This document shows, piece by piece, positions 61,952 through 64,000 of a stretch of 64,000 nucleotides of DNA. The position numbers and the translations under genes are program-made. The notes under the pieces were generated by a model. It was not told the origin of the DNA. It made no database searches and saw nothing but the letters and a program-made list of their open reading frames with translations. The DNA comes from Musa acuminata AAA Group (lineage: Eukaryota; Streptophyta; Magnoliopsida; Zingiberales; Musaceae): the NCBI RefSeq assembly GCF_036884655.1, contig NC_088340.1:13697001-13761000 (forward strand). The letters are read 5' to 3'. How positions within the stretch are numbered: the stretch's first letter is position 1; every line of letters begins with the position of its first letter.

Positions 61952-63705
61952 TGTTGAATCTCGGATTTTGATGATGAAGTCAATTGTCATTTGTTATCTA
62001 ATCTATATGGTGAGATAAGTGTGCAGGATTAACTACGATGAAAGTAAGACATGCAGCAGGAGTTGCGCCAGAGTCAAGACAATGATCACGTTGGGAGTTC
62101 AAGAGTTCGACGGAAGTTCGGACAGTCGTCGGAGGTTCTGCGGGAACAAATCCGAGAAGTCCATAAGCTTGCCAAAGAAGCTCGTCGGAACTCGCCAAGT
62201 GAATCTTCGCAAGTCCAGGAGTTTGCCGGAAGTCCGCAGGAGCATCACCGAGGATTCATCGGATGATCGACGGAAGTTCGCCGGAAGCTCGCCGGAAGAA
62301 GCGATTGACGCACCGGAGCAAGTTGCAGTAAATGTCTTAGGAAAAATCATAGTTAGCACATTGATTAAGTTGAAAATGGGAGGTGATCCCATTAACTTAA
62401 TCTTGGGGCAATTGGGCCCCTGAAAAACCCAAATTGGGCCGAATGGATCAACCCATTCGGACCCTGATTTCTGCCAGGCGGTTGAACCGCCCAAGGCAGG
62501 AGGTTGCATCGCCTGGGCTTAGTCTCCGAGCGAGACTGGGAGGTGCAACCGCCCCAGCCAGGCGGTGGCACCGCTTGGGGCTCAGTCTCCGAGCGAGACT
62601 GGGCGGTGCAACCTCCCCTGACAGGAGGTGGCACCGACTGAGCTCAGTCTTCGAGCTCTACCAGGCGGTGCAACCGCCTGAGCTCGGTCTTCGAGCTCTG
62701 TCAGGAGGTGCAACCGCCCCTGACAGGAGGTAGCACCGCCCAGAGGCTCAGTCTTCGAGCTCTGCCAGGCGGTGCAACCGCTCCAGTCAGGAGGTGCAAC
62801 CGCCTGATCCCGAAATTCTAGGAATTGACAGTTTTGAGCTCCAAATTTGAACTGGGTTGGGGCCTATAAATACCCCACCCATTCAGCACTGAAAGGTAAT
62901 GAACTAAAACCGAAATCTTAATCCTTTCCTGTGATTCTTAGAGCTCAAAATTGTTGTAAAGGCCAAAAGTTATTCTCCCTCTGTTCTTCCAAGTTCTAAG
63001 TTGTAAAGAGAGGAGAGAAAATTTCTGTAAGGGTTGTCTCCTAAGCCCGACAAAAGGAGTGAAACTGTAAAAGGGTGGTTGGCCTTCGCCTATTGAAGGA
63101 AGGCCTCTAGTTGACGTCGGTGACCTCGTTGGTGGAGGAAGCCAAAAGTGGAGTAGGTCAAGATTGACCGAACCACTCTAAATCTCGGTTTGCATTTACT
63201 TTGAGCATATTATCTTTACTGCAAACCTCCTCTGAAGCTTACTGCTTTCTGCGCATATACGATCGGGTTTCAAGCTTTGCACTTTCTGAATCAGCGTTTA
63301 GACGTAAATCTGCTTTTTCGTACGATCATCATATTTCAGATTACGTTTACGTTTTGATTTTTACCATAACTGCAAACTGCCTTTATACCCTTGCTTAAAC
63401 TGCATCTCACCTAATCAAGTGATTTACGAATCAGCATTTAGACGTAAATCAGTTTCTTTGTACGAACGTCGTATTTCAGTTTGCGCTTATATTCTGGTTT
63501 TCATCATAACTGCAAACTGCCTTCATAGATTGACTTTAACATCATCTTGCTTGATCTTAAGTTAAAGTAATCTTAGAATCGACTTTCAAACAGAAATCAT
63601 TTTTATCGTTCGAACGCAGTTTCGTTTTAATCGCAGAAATTTTCCGTTGCACTAATTCACCCCCCCCCCCCCTCCCCCCTTCTCTTAGTGCTCTTGATCC
63701 TAACA
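61952..63705 (+). repeat. 3' LTR (1,754 bp)
   Basis: Complete copy, with a C13 run (63660-63672) near its end and the end CTCTTGATCCTAACA. Confidence 0.93.
62490..62810. repeat. GC-rich palindromic minisatellite in the 3' LTR
   Basis: Same repeat as 56190-56500, with a deletion of about 20-40 bp and substitutions, mainly C/T changes. Confidence 0.85.
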
Positions 63706-63710
63706 CTTAT
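63706..63710. repeat. Target-site duplication CTTAT, right copy
   Basis: Identical to 55615-55619. Confidence 0.95.
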
Positions 63711-63933
63711 TTGGTTACGACTTGCTAGGCTATGTTGATGACTCCTTTAGTTGTCTGCCAACCATGATCGACATCCTCAGTGAACCCAGTCCAATACCAA
63801 ATCTAACTCACAAACTGTGATTGCGTCAAGATCGTCTCATCCTCCAAGCTATTCAAGCCTCAGTTACTGGTTCCATCGCTCCACTGATATCTTCCTATGG
63901 GATTGCTATTAAAGCATGGTCTAAACTACAAAC
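63711..63933 (+). pseudogene. Gag of the short-LTR copia, continued
   Basis: Resumes FGYDLLGYVDDSFSCLP, then IPNLTHKL, a TGA, LRQDRLILQAIQASVTGSI and AIKAWSKLQT, in register with the gag piece at 55454-55619. It breaks off at 63933, where an LTR-like sequence starts. Confidence 0.8.
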
Positions 63934-64000
63934 TGTTGGGAAATCTTGGGGGCGACATCACATGCACAGCGGAAGAACAAGAAAACAAAATCCCCGATTC
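63934..64000 (+). mobile_element. Start of another LTR element at the right edge (partial)
   Basis: In the middle of the conserved gag segment AWSKLQT the sequence changes to TGTTGGGAAATCTTGGGG and no longer encodes gag. TG at the breakpoint and the TGTTGGGAAATC start are typical of copia LTRs. The end and target duplication are outside the window. Confidence 0.55.

Larger units (their letters stand above)
55620..63705 (+). mobile_element. SIRE/Maximus-like Ty1/copia retrotransposon, 8,086 bp, inactive
   Basis: Large LTRs (5' 55620-57337, 3' 61952-63705) with the termini TGTTGAATCTCGG...CCTAACA, a perfect CTTAT duplication, and a polypurine tract AAAAGGGGGAGAT (61940-61951). The order is gag, protease, integrase, RT, RNase H. 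The large LTRs, the WYLDSGCSRHMTGD protease and the IWVPKG gag tail suggest the SIRE/Maximus lineage. The 5' LTR's last 59 bp, the primer-binding site and the gag start are missing. The frames carry several stops and frameshifts. The LTRs differ at a few percent of sites, mainly transitions. Confidence 0.92.

Overview
This is a plant nuclear window. The genes have GT-AG introns, and the families present are plant-specific: NIN-like, NAC, LAZ1, the plant FMO1 clade and plant O-fucosyltransferases. GC-rich first exons followed by AT-rich later exons (FMO, O-fucosyltransferase, NAC, acyl-activating enzyme) point to a monocot. The retroelement and TACCG-motif repeat style would fit a Zingiberales species such as banana or its relatives, but that is inference and I cannot prove it from the sequence.

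Layout. 1-3520: 3' part of a decayed Ty1/copia element. 4679-4885 (-): first exon of an acyl-activating enzyme whose remaining exons must lie left of the window, so the copia remnant probably sits in its first intron. 6645-12674 (-): complete eight-exon LAZ1/DUF300 gene, with a 599-bp hAT-like non-autonomous DNA transposon in intron 5. 15947-16280: exact 167-bp tandem duplication. 17373-22007 (+): four-exon NIN-like (NLP) transcription factor. 22950-27790: repeat-built block with a 30-bp minisatellite, many copies of an AT-rich repeat unit, and a 1.4-kb solo LTR. 27891-30580 (+): five-exon FMO1-like flavin monooxygenase. 31261-37489 (+): ten-exon O-fucosyltransferase. 38335-39110 (-): frameshifted DUF241/BPS1-like pseudogene. 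39683-43230 (-): copia element with both LTRs and an intact gag-protease-integrase ORF but no reverse transcriptase. 43834-44712 (-): intact DUF241/BPS1-like gene. 45877-49185 (+): a second, older copia of the same family. 49346-49687 (+): NAC remnant with its middle exons missing. 51690-52754 (+): intact three-exon NAC gene. 53836-54209 (-): last-exon remnant of a GH19 chitinase. 54256-64000: nested retrotransposons. A short-LTR copia is interrupted by an 8.1-kb SIRE-like copia with a perfect 5-bp target duplication, and by what looks like the start of a third LTR at the right edge.

The genes do not form a pathway. Two gene families (DUF241, NAC) each show one intact and one broken local copy, and retroelements lie beside both pairs. 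Several loci belong to families tied to plant immunity or cell death (FMO1-like, LAZ1, GH19 chitinase), but their proximity may be chance. I found no clearly novel multi-gene system. The most interesting uncharacterised items are the hAT-like element in LAZ1, the AT-rich repeat cluster next to the FMO promoter, and the RT-less copia that keeps a long open gag-integrase frame.
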